Positions 42,603 through 57,925 of a DNA stretch of 64,000 nt are shown in pieces (the first letter of the stretch is position 1; every line of letters begins with the position of its first letter). Source of the stretch: Galeruca laticollis (taxonomy: Eukaryota; Arthropoda; Insecta; Coleoptera; Chrysomelidae); assembly GCA_963921935.1 (NCBI GenBank), contig OY998177.1, forward strand, positions 102,167,015-102,231,014. Reading direction: 5' to 3'. The notes beneath the pieces were generated by a model. It searched no databases, had not been told where the DNA came from, and saw only the letters and a list, made by a program, of their open reading frames with translations. The position numbers were made by a program, and so were the translations under genes.

Positions 42603-42889
42603 GCTTTTCCTGACACAATCGAAAAGGACGAACCGAAAAGGGTTATGGGGGGTTTTTGAGGCGCTGAATCCGAATTTCACGTCGAAAACGACCACCGATG
42701 CACCGGACCCTGACCCCGAACGTCTTCTCCGTGGGTCTCTCCCAAAATTAAAGCGAAGAAGGAGAGAAACTCAGTGCCCGGAGGTTTCTTGTCTCGCTGA
42801 ATCCAAATATGGCATCGGCGAACATCCCTGGACACCTGGTGCGCCCCAACCTGGACGCGGACCCCATCCCCGAGAATTACAAATTGATT
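42600..42889. other. GC-rich block of unknown origin
   Basis: About 290 bp of much higher GC than the flanks, starting straight after a TA array. CGCTGAATCC recurs at about 42661 and 42797, each followed by a related tail, suggesting a 136-bp imperfect direct repeat. No ORF or family is recognised. Confidence 0.5.
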
Positions 42890-43209
42890 AATTAATTTAT
42901 TTTTATCACTCCCAACATAATATCGTTGCGTGAATATCTAAGACAGTTATTCTATTACTATTGACACTTCATTCATGACATTTTATTGACTTTTTCAAAA
43001 TAATTTTTACAATAACTGTATTTTATGTAATTTAATTTTAATATTTATACATATTCTTTTGAAAATGCTCCTAAAATAAGAGCGAAACGTCAAGTTTAAT
43101 AAATCTTTATTCGAAAATATATTTTAACCAATATATTTATTTCATACCACAACCTTTGAACCCAAGAAGATATAATTCTAAATATTATCGGAAGGTTGAA
43201 GAACATAAG

Positions 43210-43213
<4 letters not shown>
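42890..43213 (+). mobile_element. Penelope-like 3'-end fragment (PLE-2 subfamily)
   Basis: Non-coding. GAACCCAAGAAGATA and GGTTGAAGAACATAAGTGAAT before a TA array match the 3' end of the element ending at 46021. It contains an ATGCTCCTAAAATAAGAGCG hairpin followed by AAACG near 43067-43092. Confidence 0.75.

Positions 43214-43275
<62 letters not shown>
43214..43275. repeat. (TA)n microsatellite 4
   Basis: About 62 bp, separating two Penelope-like 3' termini in opposite orientation. Confidence 0.97.
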
Positions 43276-43276
<1 letters not shown>

Positions 43277-43280
<4 letters not shown>

Positions 43281-46018
43281 GAAAGGTTTATTTTCTTGGG
43301 TTCGTAGGTTGTTTGAAATAATTAAAAAACGATTATATTTCACATTTTTCTATGGAAAATAGATATACATAATGTTAACGTTTCGCTTCTTCTTTGGAAG
43401 CATTTTCCAAAATAATACCATTGTAAAAATGAAGGACGAATAAAATATTAGCAGATAGATAAAAACATAACATTAGTAGGTTTCTTAAAAACACCAATAA
43501 AAACATAGCATTAAAATCGATGTACTAACCATAGAATATCAACGGAACGATATTATAAATACAACTAAATTAAAAATCATTAACTTGAGTATCAGTGAAT
43601 CTGTTAAACTTATAAAAAATCTAGAAAAAGCTATTGATTGCGAAATAAACAAATTGAAAAATATCATTCCAGAAAACTTGTTGAATTCATATGTAAATTT
43701 AGAAAAAACAAAATATGAAAAATAATTTCAAAAAATAAAAAAAGCAAATTCAAAAAAGTTCAATAATTTAATTAATAGCTGTACACAAAATGATATTGAG
43801 CTAAACTCTGACTCGTGGCTTGAAAACATCTCTCATACACATATACCAAGTGACATAACAAAAGTTTTGGCATATGGGAAAAATTTCGCTCTTCCATACA
43901 AGAACGAGAATGAACTACCTTATACAGAATATATTGCAAGTATAGAAACAGCCATTATACATAAACCAGATCAAATAAGACAATATTAGAGCTGATGTAG
44001 TAAATACTATCACCAATCATAAAATAAAACTCCGTCATCGTAAAACTCAAAAAAACATCCAAAAAAATTGAAAAAACTAAAGAATTTATAAAATGCAATC
44101 CCCAAATAACAATTATACAACCAGATAAATGTAATAAAACACTAATAATGAACACCGAAGATTATAATAATAAAATGACAGAGTTACTGAGTGATAGAAA
44201 TGTTTATCAAAAAATTCAATTAGATAAAACCAAAATATTTCAAAGCAAAAATAATACATTTATAAAAAAACTGTTAAGAAATGGTTCTATCAATGCAAAC
44301 GAAGCAAAAAAATTACAAACACATAATGCTTTACCACCAAAACTTTATGGACTACCAAAACTACATAAACCAAATACGCCAATGCGTCCAATAGTGTCAT
44401 ACATCCAATCACCTTTTTATAAACTATCTAAATATCTATCATACAGTCTATCAAAAATAATTTTTATGTGAAAGATTCATTTATGCTTAAGCAGTTCTTA
44501 GATACAGTACATATTCCTGATAATTATAAAATCATATCCCTAGACGTCATCTCAATGTACACAAATATTCCAAATGATCTTATAAAACATGTACTAAAAG
44601 ATAAATGGGATTCGATCAAACAACATACATCACTTAATTATGACGAATTTTTAGAAGGCATTATGCTTATACAAACAAATAATTACTTTCAATATAATGA
44701 CAACTTTTTCCAACAACTAAACGGATGTATAATGGGATCTCCAATTTCTTCAAGTCTAGCGCAAATCGTTATGGAATATATAGAGGAAAAAGTATTGAAT
44801 GATATAAATTTTGATGTAACATTTTTTAAAAGATACGTTGATGACTGTTTAGCTGTAATTCCGGGTAACAAGTGTGATGCCTTCCTAAGCGCTTTTAATA
44901 AATTCCACCCAAGTATCCAATTCACTTTAGAAATCGAAAACAACAACAAAATAAATATTCTAGACATGTCACTTATAAAAACCAATAACAAAATAAAAAC
45001 CAAACTTTATACAAAAGAAACATGGTCTGGACGGTATCTAAATTATAACTCATGCCATCCCAAATCACAAAAAAACAGTGTTATTATAGGATTAACAGAT
45101 AGAGCTATAAAATTAACTTCACCTGAATATCGTCCTGAAGTACTAAAAAAACTCAAAAATGTTCTGAAAAATAATCAATATCCAGAAAATCAAATTAATA
45201 GAATCATTACACAACGTACATATAAATTATACAATAACAACATAAAACCAAATATACAAATAAAATCAAGCCAAGAAAAAAATACATATATAGCCCTACC
45301 TTACACAAATCAGTTATCAGAAAAACTTAAATACATTTTATCAAAACATAACATCAATGTAAGCCATAAATCCCACAACACATTATCGCCACTTTTTACT
45401 AAACTAAAAAACAAAACCAAAGATAATAAGAAATCAAATATTATATACTCCATACCATGCATGAATTGTCCAAAGAATTATATAGGAATGACTACACAAT
45501 ACTTGGAGAGCAGAATTAATGGTCACAAATATACAAAAAATGCATCAACCGCTTTACACAAACATGAAAGCACTGATAATCATGAATTTGATTATAAAAA
45601 AAAATTTTTTTACCTCAAGACACCAATCATCAAAAATTATCAATTAAAGAGATGATACACATCTGTGAATGATAGACAAGATATTAAAAACTTAAGTCAA
45701 ATTTATTATAAGCTAATTAACTAATTTCATTTCAACCTACCTCGTATGATATCGTTCCGTTGATATTCTATGGTGAGTACATCGATTTTAATGCTATGTT
45801 TTTATTGGTGTTTTTAAGAAACCTACTAATGTTATGTTTTTATCTATCTGCTAATATTTTATTCGTCCAAAGAAGAAGCGAAACGTTAACATTATGTATA
45901 TCCATTTTTCATAGAAAAATGTGAAATATAATCGTTTTTTAATTATTTCAAACAACCTACGAACCCAAGAAAATAAACCTTTCAATATTATTAACAAATG
46001 GTTGAAGAAATTAAATGA

Positions 46019-46021
<3 letters not shown>
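43277..46021 (+). mobile_element. Penelope-like element PLE-2, nearly full length with inverted 3'-end copy at its 5' side
   Basis: 43277-43560 is an inverted copy of the element's own 3' end (about 45740-46000), a layout known for Penelope elements. The right copy lacks about 37 bp present in the left one (around the ATGCTTCCAAAGAAG hairpin). The RT/endonuclease gene lies between. TA arrays abut both sides. Confidence 0.88.
43560..45720 (+). pseudogene. Penelope RT with GIY-YIG endonuclease, lightly damaged
   Basis: The N-terminal helical part (43570-43990: KLIKNLEKAIDCEINKLKN, LAYGKNFALPYKNEN) contains stops. 44148-44471 gives the fingers motif LYGLPKLHKPNTPMRPIVSY. After a frameshift at about 44465 the main frame (44468-45655) has motif A SLDVISMYTNIP with its Asp, IMGSPISSSLAQIV, YVDD, and the endonuclease IIYSIPCMNCPKNYIGMTTQ. 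A late frameshift near 45650 leads to LSQIYYKLIN and a stop. RT and endonuclease active sites are preserved. Confidence 0.9.

Positions 46022-46049
<28 letters not shown>
46022..46049. repeat. (TA)n microsatellite 5
   Basis: About 28 bp, directly after the PLE-2 3' end. Confidence 0.97.

Positions 46050-50522
<4,473 letters not shown>

Positions 50523-50566
<44 letters not shown>
50523..50566. repeat. (TA)n microsatellite 7
   Basis: About 44 bp, adjoining the 5'-truncated end of the LINE. Confidence 0.97.
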
Positions 50567-50570
<4 letters not shown>

Positions 50571-50639
50571 AGATGTAGGAATATCGCGTGATATGTTAAC
50601 AACAACAACAAAGAGATTCATGGGTAATTCATGCAAAAT

Positions 50640-50995
50640 AAGGGCTACTGAAATAGAGTGGTAACCGTGGGCATGCATGTTTCTGGCTCATTTTGTCTCT
50701 TCAGCACGGCATAACCAAATAAGAATGTGAAATTTGGGAGCAAAGATGTTAATCGAAACATGGGAAAACACAAAATAACGGTTTCCCTGCTGAAATCCGT
50801 TATTTTGCACAAATCTGCACGTTTTTTACAAATAATGTTTGGAAGCGAATGCAAAAACCGCATTCCGATCCGCCTATGCGGCATAAACTCCGAACTTTTT
50901 TAGCTCATTGCCTCGACTAGTAGCTGTCAACGAGGAACTAATTGCGAAAGAAGAATTGTAACAGCTGTCGACGAGGAACTAATTGTGATAGAAGT
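50640..50995 (-). repeat. Dispersed repeat, inverted relative of 38450-38640
   Basis: The reverse complement shares GCATTCGCTTCCAAACATTA and TTTGTAAAAAACGTGCAGAT with the 38.5-kb copy. At 50920-50995 a 40-bp motif (AGCTGTC.ACGAGGAACTAATTG) is repeated twice. No coding sense is supported. Confidence 0.6.
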
Positions 50996-51298
50996 TTAGA
51001 AAATTTCAAACATTTGAGAATATAAGGGTTTGTGATATATACAGGTGACGAAGGAAGAGTAGTTCTTGTTGAATTTGTATTAGAGGTTGTCTTGCACTAG
51101 TGAATAGTTGTCAGTTTGTCATTATATTTTTGGGAAGCCTTTAATAAAGTTGTTTTGTTATCACACCTGTGTGGTATAATCGTAATATTATTACTAGGGC
51201 AAACGACGACATGGGCTTCTCATAGGGTGGTTGTTGATAACTATGTTTCAAAAATGATTTATTTAAATACTTTTAACATTTCTCTCTCTTTTTTTCAG

Positions 51299-51328
51299 TT
51301 CTTCGAAGACAGGAAGAAGCAGTGTTAA
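51299..51328 (+). CDS. DDX11: DDX11/CHL1-like helicase, terminal coding exon
   Basis: After a strong polypyrimidine tract and tttttcag, this encodes FFEDRKKQC and a TAA. In phase 0 it joins the 38382 exon (TYVKK), giving a short basic C-terminus like that of other DDX11 proteins. The preceding intron is 12.9 kb. Confidence 0.8.
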   Translation, partial: FFEDRKKQC

Positions 51329-51357
51329 AAGAAAAACTCAAAATCGAGATTATTAAT

Positions 51358-51580
51358 TTATTTATTTTCATCAATAATTTCAATTCTTTTCTTTTTCGTA
51401 TAATGTATAATTTTATCTTCAAGACTATTACAAGTTTGTCGTTTTAATAGCGGTACATAATTTTTAGTCTTCATATTTTGTACTAGATGTTCGCTTAAAC
51501 ATTTATACTCAACAGCTGGAAGTTTTTTGGAAATTTTAATATTTTCGATAGCTTTTAGCATGTCTCGAATCATTTCTTTC
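51358..51580 (-). CDS. PUS3: PUS3 tRNA pseudouridine synthase, terminal exon
   Basis: PUS3 (Deg1) makes pseudouridine at tRNA positions 38 and 39. This last exon, after a tatattttag acceptor (minus), completes a split Lys codon. It encodes MIRDMLKAIENIK, the conserved CLSEHLVQNMKTKNYVPLLK and RQTCNSLEDKIIHYTKKKRI, then a basic end and stop at 51358-51360. The length matches the C-terminal region of animal PUS3. The stop lies 29 bp from the DDX11 stop, so the two transcripts must share or overlap their 3' sequences. Confidence 0.88.
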
Positions 51581-51653
51581 CTAAAATATAATATCACATA
51601 TAGATCGAAGTTTTTATTATCCCAAGTAAATATGTATCGCACAAAAAACTCAC

Positions 51654-51797
51654 TTCACGGCATAAAAAGTCCAAAAATTATTCAATTTTTCCGTTATTTC
51701 GTCTAAAACTTCTGTATCGTAATTCCAATTCAAGTTTTCGTATTCACAATAATGCAGGTTCAACGGAATCTCACTTCCCATACTATATTCTGGTTTT
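51654..51797 (-). CDS. PUS3: PUS3, internal exon
   Basis: 144 bp with ttcaag acceptor and gtgagt donor on the minus strand. It encodes KPEYSMGSEIPLNLHYCEYE and WTFYAVK, the surface loop and strand following the RNA-binding core. Phases match both neighbours. Confidence 0.9.
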
Positions 51798-51890
51798 CTT
51801 GAAAAAAAAAGCATAAATATAATGAACATAAATATGACCATTTTTTAATGAATCTTTATACATTTATAATCAAAATCAACACAATATTAC

Positions 51891-52038
51891 CTGGGATACT
51901 TTTCTATGTTAAATAATTCGTCAATAACCTCTGGTTCTTCTTTTTCTTGTCCAATCAAAAATAAAATACCCATGATGCATCTAATTTGATGCCATAAAAA
52001 TGCTTTAGCTTTGATTGTTATCACATACATATCGTATA
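51891..52038 (-). CDS. PUS3: PUS3, internal exon with TruA-family core motif
   Basis: 148 bp (minus), acceptor atttttag, donor gtaata. KAFLWHQIRCIMGILFLIGQ is the conserved TruA-family active-site motif, and VIDELFNIEKYP follows. The exon begins two bases into a codon, so at least one more upstream exon is required. No sequence for the catalytic-Asp or HDFRN-type exons was found up to 64000, so the intron is very long or the gene is broken. Confidence 0.92.
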
Positions 52039-52239
52039 CTAAAAATTTAACCACCATTAAAAGATTTTCTAAAGTGGTTGAGAAAAACTTGAATGTACAT
52101 AAAATGAGGCAGTTGTTGAGCTGCTTCATACTTTACTACATTTTGAAATAACTTTTTGTAGACCCCCGGTAAAATATTTTGTCTCATTTTTGCACATTCA
52201 AAAATATCAACAAATAAATACCATAGCATTAAGCTGAAA

Positions 52240-52680
52240 GGAACCAACTCACAAAATACAAATAAGTTGAGAAATGGTACCTTTAAGTATAGTTTATATT
52301 GATCTAGTTTTCTGCAAAAAGGAACCAAATTAAAGAACATAATCTTTCTTAATAGCAATGAAAAAATCCTTTGATCAAAATTAAAGTTGGTTATTTCAAC
52401 AGAAGGGAACCAAGTAGGCATTGGTTTTATTTTCTGATAAATTATGTATTTTATATTCCCTATAAAAGCCACTAGATATTGGTCCCTATCAAAACTTAAT
52501 TTAATTTCTTTAAAAAGAACAATGTAAAAATAGTTCTTTTGATGAAAAAGGTGAACATAATTAAATTTCAGCAGAAAAGAACCAATGGTTATTGGCTCTC
52601 TTTAGTAAGCAATTTTTCTTGAAAACAAATTAGCAGAAAAGAAACCAATAGGTATTGGTTCTATTCACTAAATGTCATTG
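52240..52680. repeat. Interspersed palindromic ACCAAT/ATTGGT repeats
   Basis: Four imperfect palindromes of the type ACCAATAGGTATTGGT occur at about 52407, 52470, 52583 and 52648. Three follow CAGAA(A)GG/AGAA, and GGAACCAA recurs around 52237-52325. It lies in the PUS3 intron region. Function is unknown. Confidence 0.55.
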
Positions 52681-54556
52681 TGTCATAACTCGTCAGTATT
52701 AATCTATTCCTCGAATGATCAAGAAGCGTTTTAGTTTATGTTTATATTTTTGTCGAAGTTTACATATATTATTGATATTAAGGATTGAATTAAATCAGTT
52801 AAGTGCTTTAGTTGATTTAATCGAGTATGTCGCGAGGAATGCGTTTAACCGAATTGGCGAACAAAAAGTGACAAGGTAAGTGTATTATTCTGTTTTCAAT
52901 AATAATTGAAGAAATACTTTTATTCTCCCATAAATATTGATATTCAATTGAAAACACCCTATATAGTCTACCATTGATGTTTTTTGAAGTTCAACAGTTA
53001 ATGGTTTACCATATAAAAACATTCTTGCAGATAATGATTTCAAGGGTAAGATATTAAAATTGTTCATTGCTAATCATTAAATATAATTTTGGAACAAAAT
53101 TATTCTTTTTTATAGAGAACGGCTCTTCTGAAAATATTATCCAGCATTCTACTAAAAACGGTGAGCAACTAAAACACTAAATTTTTATTACCAAACATTT
53201 AAATACCTGTTTTCTTTTTCGGAAAAAGGCATCTATGAGAAAATCAACGAAGCATCGGTCAAATATGATGATATTCTACAAGGAAATAATACAGGGTCAA
53301 ACTTGAATAAGAACAAAGTATTATTGTATGACATTGAAATGGCTTCTTGGATTGATGCCGAAACGGTTAATCTATCAACTTCCGATTCTCCAAGTTTGGA
53401 TGTATTAGTCTCGTTTCACGCAAATAATAAGCCAGAAAATATACTAGATGAAGATGGGTCTGGATCTGGCTAAGAAGAACCAATAAACTTAAAGGACCAC
53501 GATCATGAAAATATAGGCGATCCGAAAATGATTATATCCCCAATGATCAAGAAGAGTGCGATACTTTTGAGCTAAGTTCAGATTATGAGCCTGAAGTTTC
53601 TCCAAATAATACGAGTCCTGGCCTAATTAAGATTACAACAAGAAAGTCCAGGGGTAGGAAACGAAAATTTGATCACCAGACGGCTGTTATTGCAAAAAAA
53701 TTGAAAAACAGCAACAAGGAATATTATAACTACAAAGGAACTCTTGTAAAACCGAAGATATTTCATGACTGTCAGTGCCTTTGTAAAGAAAAATGCGATG
53801 ATAAGGTTAGCCCAGATATTAGACAACAAGAATTCAACAAGTTTTTGGGGATTAGGGGAATACACCACAAAAAATTTGTATCTTGCAACTTGTGTTAAAG
53901 AAAAGGAACAACTTCGTCAGTACACCAATAGACCATCAAGAAGACAATTTTCCTAGGTTTATTCTCTCAGAAATGTAACAGTTTGCCGAGAATTTTTTAG
54001 AAAATCATTACAACTATCTACTAAAAGAATAAATACGGCCATACAAAAAATACGATCTGAAGAATTAAAGGGCAAAAACAAGGAGGGGTAAATAAAACAA
54101 GCGAAAAAAAATTGATGCTGCTAAGGAACACATAAACAAACTTCCACGTTACAAATCTTTTTATAGGAGGGAAACTACTGACTCAGATTTTCTTGCACCT
54201 GACATGACCTTGTCAAAAATGTATGACTTGTATGTGGAAGATTTGATAGGAGAAAATAAGATCGATATGATTAAGGAATGGCGACAAGAACATGAAAAGA
54301 GAAATATTAAAATCTTAAAAGCTATAGATGCAGTGAGTTTTTCAACTTCTAGAAGAATATTTTTAAATAATTTTAATTTAAAAGTCTAAAAAAAGACACA
54401 TGTGATTCCTTTGCGGCAAGGATACAGTCTACAAAAAATGATTCAGAGAAGTTTTAGAGAAAGAACATAACAAACATATCGATCTTAGGAGAGAATCTAG
54501 AGAACTTATGAATAAAGACAAACAAGAAGCAGAACATAATAAGGAGTTTGAATGCA

Positions 54557-55036
54557 CTAAATAACAAAGTGGAATATCTAGAAAAAATAAATAAAAAGAA
54601 AAATTTGGTCATCACTGGATTAGAATTGAATACAAAAGATGATAAGGTACTAAAGACAACTATGGAAAACTTCATAACAAAAGGACTGCAAATGGATGTC
54701 AAAATAAGAAGCGCCCAAAAACTAAGTGAAAAGGTTTGCTTGATTGAAATGGAAAGTTTCGCGGATGAAATGGAAAGTTTCGCGGATAAAATGGACATTC
54801 TAAGAAACAAAAGTAGACTGACAAATTCTCAGGAACATATTTTTATTGAGTCGGACCTTACCAAAAAAGAATTAGAAATACAAAAAACAATTAGAAGAAA
54901 GGCCAAAGAAGAAAAAGAAAAGGGAAAAAATACAAAAGTAGGATACAAGAAATTGATAGTAAACGGAATAGTTTGGAAATGGAATGATGATTCAGAGGAA
55001 TTACAATTAATGACTAGAGAGCAGAACCAAAAAAAC
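54557..55036 (+). pseudogene. LINE ORF1-like/N-terminal coiled coil region
   Basis: Open frame with NNKVEYLEKINKKKNLVITG and a highly charged helical body ending NGIVWKWNDDSEELQLM. The segment GAAATGGAAAGTTTCGCGGA is duplicated in tandem (54748-54788), giving MESFADEMESFADKM. It matches the coiled-coil/RRM-like N-terminal protein often found upstream of the RTE-type endonuclease. Confidence 0.65.
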
Positions 55037-55071
55037 TAATAAACAATACACTTAAAGATAGTACACAGGCA

Positions 55072-55971
55072 ATGACTCAAGCTCAGAACAAGGGATACGA
55101 TAACGGTAAATTAAATAACAAAATACAAAACGGAAGAATAACAAGTAACAAGCATAAAAAATTAAAGGATGATTATCATCAACAGAGTAACAGTAAAAAA
55201 CACAGACCTCAGAACACGGAAAAATTACAGATGGGCATAGGTATATGGAATATAAACACATTAACAGGGAAAGAATTAGAATTAACTGAAGAAATGGAAA
55301 ACAATAATATTCAAATTCTAGGACTAAGTGAAACGAAGAAAAAAGGCAAAGGATGTTCGCAACTAACAACAAAGCATACATTATATTATTCAGGAGTAAA
55401 ACCAAAACAAAGGGCAAAGGAGGGTGTAGGAATAATCGTTACAGAAGAAATAAAACAAAAGGTAATACAATTTAAGGCAGTCGACTCGAGAATAGTTATT
55501 AGTATAAAATTAGAAGAAATAATCAATTTTATACAAATATATGGGCCAGTAGAAGGGACGGCAGAGGAAGAAATTTTAGAATTTTATATTCAATTGCAAA
55601 GAGTATTAGATGAAGTAAGGGAGGAAAACGAAAAGACAATAATAATGGGAGATTGGAATAGCAGGGTAGGAAAACACGGAGAAGAAACAATTAACAGAAA
55701 TGGACTAAAAATGATAGATTTTTGCAGAAGGAATGATCTAATAATAGGAAATACGATGTGGAAACCACAACTAAATGATAGATATACGTTTGTGGCAGAA
55801 GAAAGAAACGCTAAAAGCCTGATAGACTACATAACATATACACAAAACCTAACAGAAGTAATGCACAAAATTGAAACAAGGAAAGAAGCAGAAATTGGAT
55901 CTAACCACAGATTAGTAGTGTCAACTTGTCTAGTAAAATTACTCAAGCTACTACAGACTACAGTAAACTAG
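55072..55971 (+). pseudogene. LINE AP endonuclease (craniofacial-development-2-like)
   Basis: The frame includes GIWNINTLTGKELELTEEME, ILGLSETKKKGKG, GVGIIVTEEIK, IIMGDWNSRVGKHGEETINR (catalytic Asp/Asn), FCRRNDLIIGNTMW and LIDYITY, ending near GSNHRLVV (catalytic Asp replaced: SNH where SDH is usual). This nuclease nicks target DNA to prime reverse transcription. The frame ends at a stop at 55969-55971. Confidence 0.85.
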
Positions 55972-57925
55972 CAACACACAAACTTAAAAATAAAGATATC
56001 GAGAAAAAATACCAAAAGGAGACGAACAAAAAATTCGATAAACTAGAAAAAGAAAAAACAGATTGGACACTTGAAGAACGATGGGTCGCCTTTAAAGAAA
56101 CGCTATTAACAGCAACACAGAAGATATGTGGAAAAATTAAATATAATAAGAATATAAAAATGACTAACTGGTGGAATAACGAAATTAAAATAGCGGTCAA
56201 AGAAAAGAAAAGGTCATGGAAAAAATATATCACATCAAAATCACATGTGGACAAAGGAGAATATGACAGGAAGAAAACTCTTGTAAAAAGAGCCGTCAAA
56301 AAATCAAAACGTGACTCTTGAAGAAATTCGGAGAAGAAATAACAGATCTACATAAGATGGATAACTGGAAATTTTGGACAAGAATAAAAAGATTGAGAGG
56401 AAATAAATATAAAGATATTAGAGCAATAAAAAATCGACAAGGCCAAGTACAAACGGAAATGGAAGAAGTATTGAAAACATGGAAAGAATACTATACAGAG
56501 CAATTCCATACATTAACACCGGAAGAGAATATAACAACTGCAGAAGAGGAAATCGACCATCTACAAGGAATCCATAAATAAGAGATAGATCAAGTAATAC
56601 AAAAAATCAAAATAGGCAAGGCTAATGGAGAAGATGGGATAGCGCCAGAGATGATTAAATCGTTAGGAGAAAGAGGAAAAGAATGAATATGGAATGTATG
56701 CAAAGAAGCATGGGTACAACAAAAAATTCCAAGGGAATTGGAAAATAACTTAATAGTACCCATCTATAAAAAGGGAGAACAGACACAATGTGAGAATTAC
56801 AGAGCAATATGTTTGGCACAAACTAGCTATAAAGTGTACACAAAAATAATAGAAAAAAGATTAAGAGAATATGTAGAACCAAAATTAGGAGAAGAACAGG
56901 GAGATTTTAGACCAGAAAGACAAACAAATGATAATATCTATATACTAAGGAATATAATCGAAAGAAAAATAGAAGAGGGAGAAGAAATGTACCTCACATT
57001 TATAGATCTAAAAGCAGCCTTTGATACAGTAGATAGAAGAGAAGTATGGAGAACCCTGGAGGAAATGGAAGTACCACCCACCTTAATAAATATAATTAAA
57101 AGTGTATACGAGACAGTTAGAGCCAAGGTACAGATTGCAGGCCAAAGGTCTGAAGAATTCAAAATGTGTAAGGAAATAAAACAAGGAGACAGTTTAAGCC
57201 CACTACTGTTTATAATAATCATGGATAAGATTGTGAAACGAATCAAAGAAAAATATGAGCAGCTGAATACTATGATTGGACACAGAAATTTAGAACCAAT
57301 AAAACTGAGTAGTCTACTATATGCAGATGATGTGGTTTTAGTGGCGAATACAAAGAACAAAATGCAAAAACTAGTGAATATTTGGACTAAAGAAGTAGAG
57401 AACATGAATATAGGGGTGAATATAAATAAAACAAAAGTGAAGATAATAAATGAAAAACAACCAGGTAATCAAAATAATAGAGATATTAAATGCAAAAACG
57501 AGACTCTAGAAAGAGTAACAACATTTGAATATTTAGGAAGTATAGTAACAGAAGATGGAAAAATAGATGCAGAAATAACAAACAGGGCAAATAAATCAAC
57601 AAAAATATACTACTCTCTAAATAAAACAATTCTTGGACATAAAGATATAGACTTAGAAGTAAAAATGAAAATTCATAATATGATAACAGTTCCTACAATA
57701 ATATACGCAAGTGAAAATTGGACTGTGCGAAAAAAGGACGAAACTAAAACAAATGCCATAGAAATGAAGCATCTAAGAAAAAATGCAGGGAAAACTAATT
57801 GGGATAGGATTGGAAATGACGTCATTAGAGAGACAACTAAACAGGAACCGATAACTGGTAAAATAAAAAAAAGACAACTTAGCTGGTATGGTCATATGGT
57901 AAGAATAGAACCAAATACTTATAAA
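55926..57925 (+). pseudogene. LINE reverse transcriptase
   Basis: Linker frames at 55926-56321 and 56318-56581 (WWNNEIKIAVKEKKRSWKKY) lead into RT at 56738-57925: NYRAICLAQTSYKVYTKIIE, QGDFRPERQTNDNIYILR, LTFIDLKAAFDTVDRREV (motif A), IKQGDSLSPLLFIIIMD, LLYADDVVLVAN (YADD intact) and TFEYLGSIVTEDGKIDAEI. A C-terminal KKRQLSWYGHMVRI precedes the tail. The reading frame is broken by stops at 56579, 56684 and elsewhere. Confidence 0.88.

Noticed and set aside
42406..42695. ORFs of Tyr-Ile repeats on both strands
   Set aside because: They are translations of the TA microsatellite; the same holds at 47904-48496 and 50473-50664.
52047..52472. 141-codon minus ORF next to PUS3
   Set aside because: It lies upstream of the exon acceptor at 52040, has no PUS3 similarity, and reads through the palindromic repeat cluster; it looks like intron.
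54454..54810. Hydrophobic minus ORFs in the RTE-like LINE (also 55052-55417, 55958-56299, 56938-57405, 57773-58132)
   Set aside because: They are antisense shadows of an A-rich LINE coding strand; T-rich complements give false membrane-like proteins.
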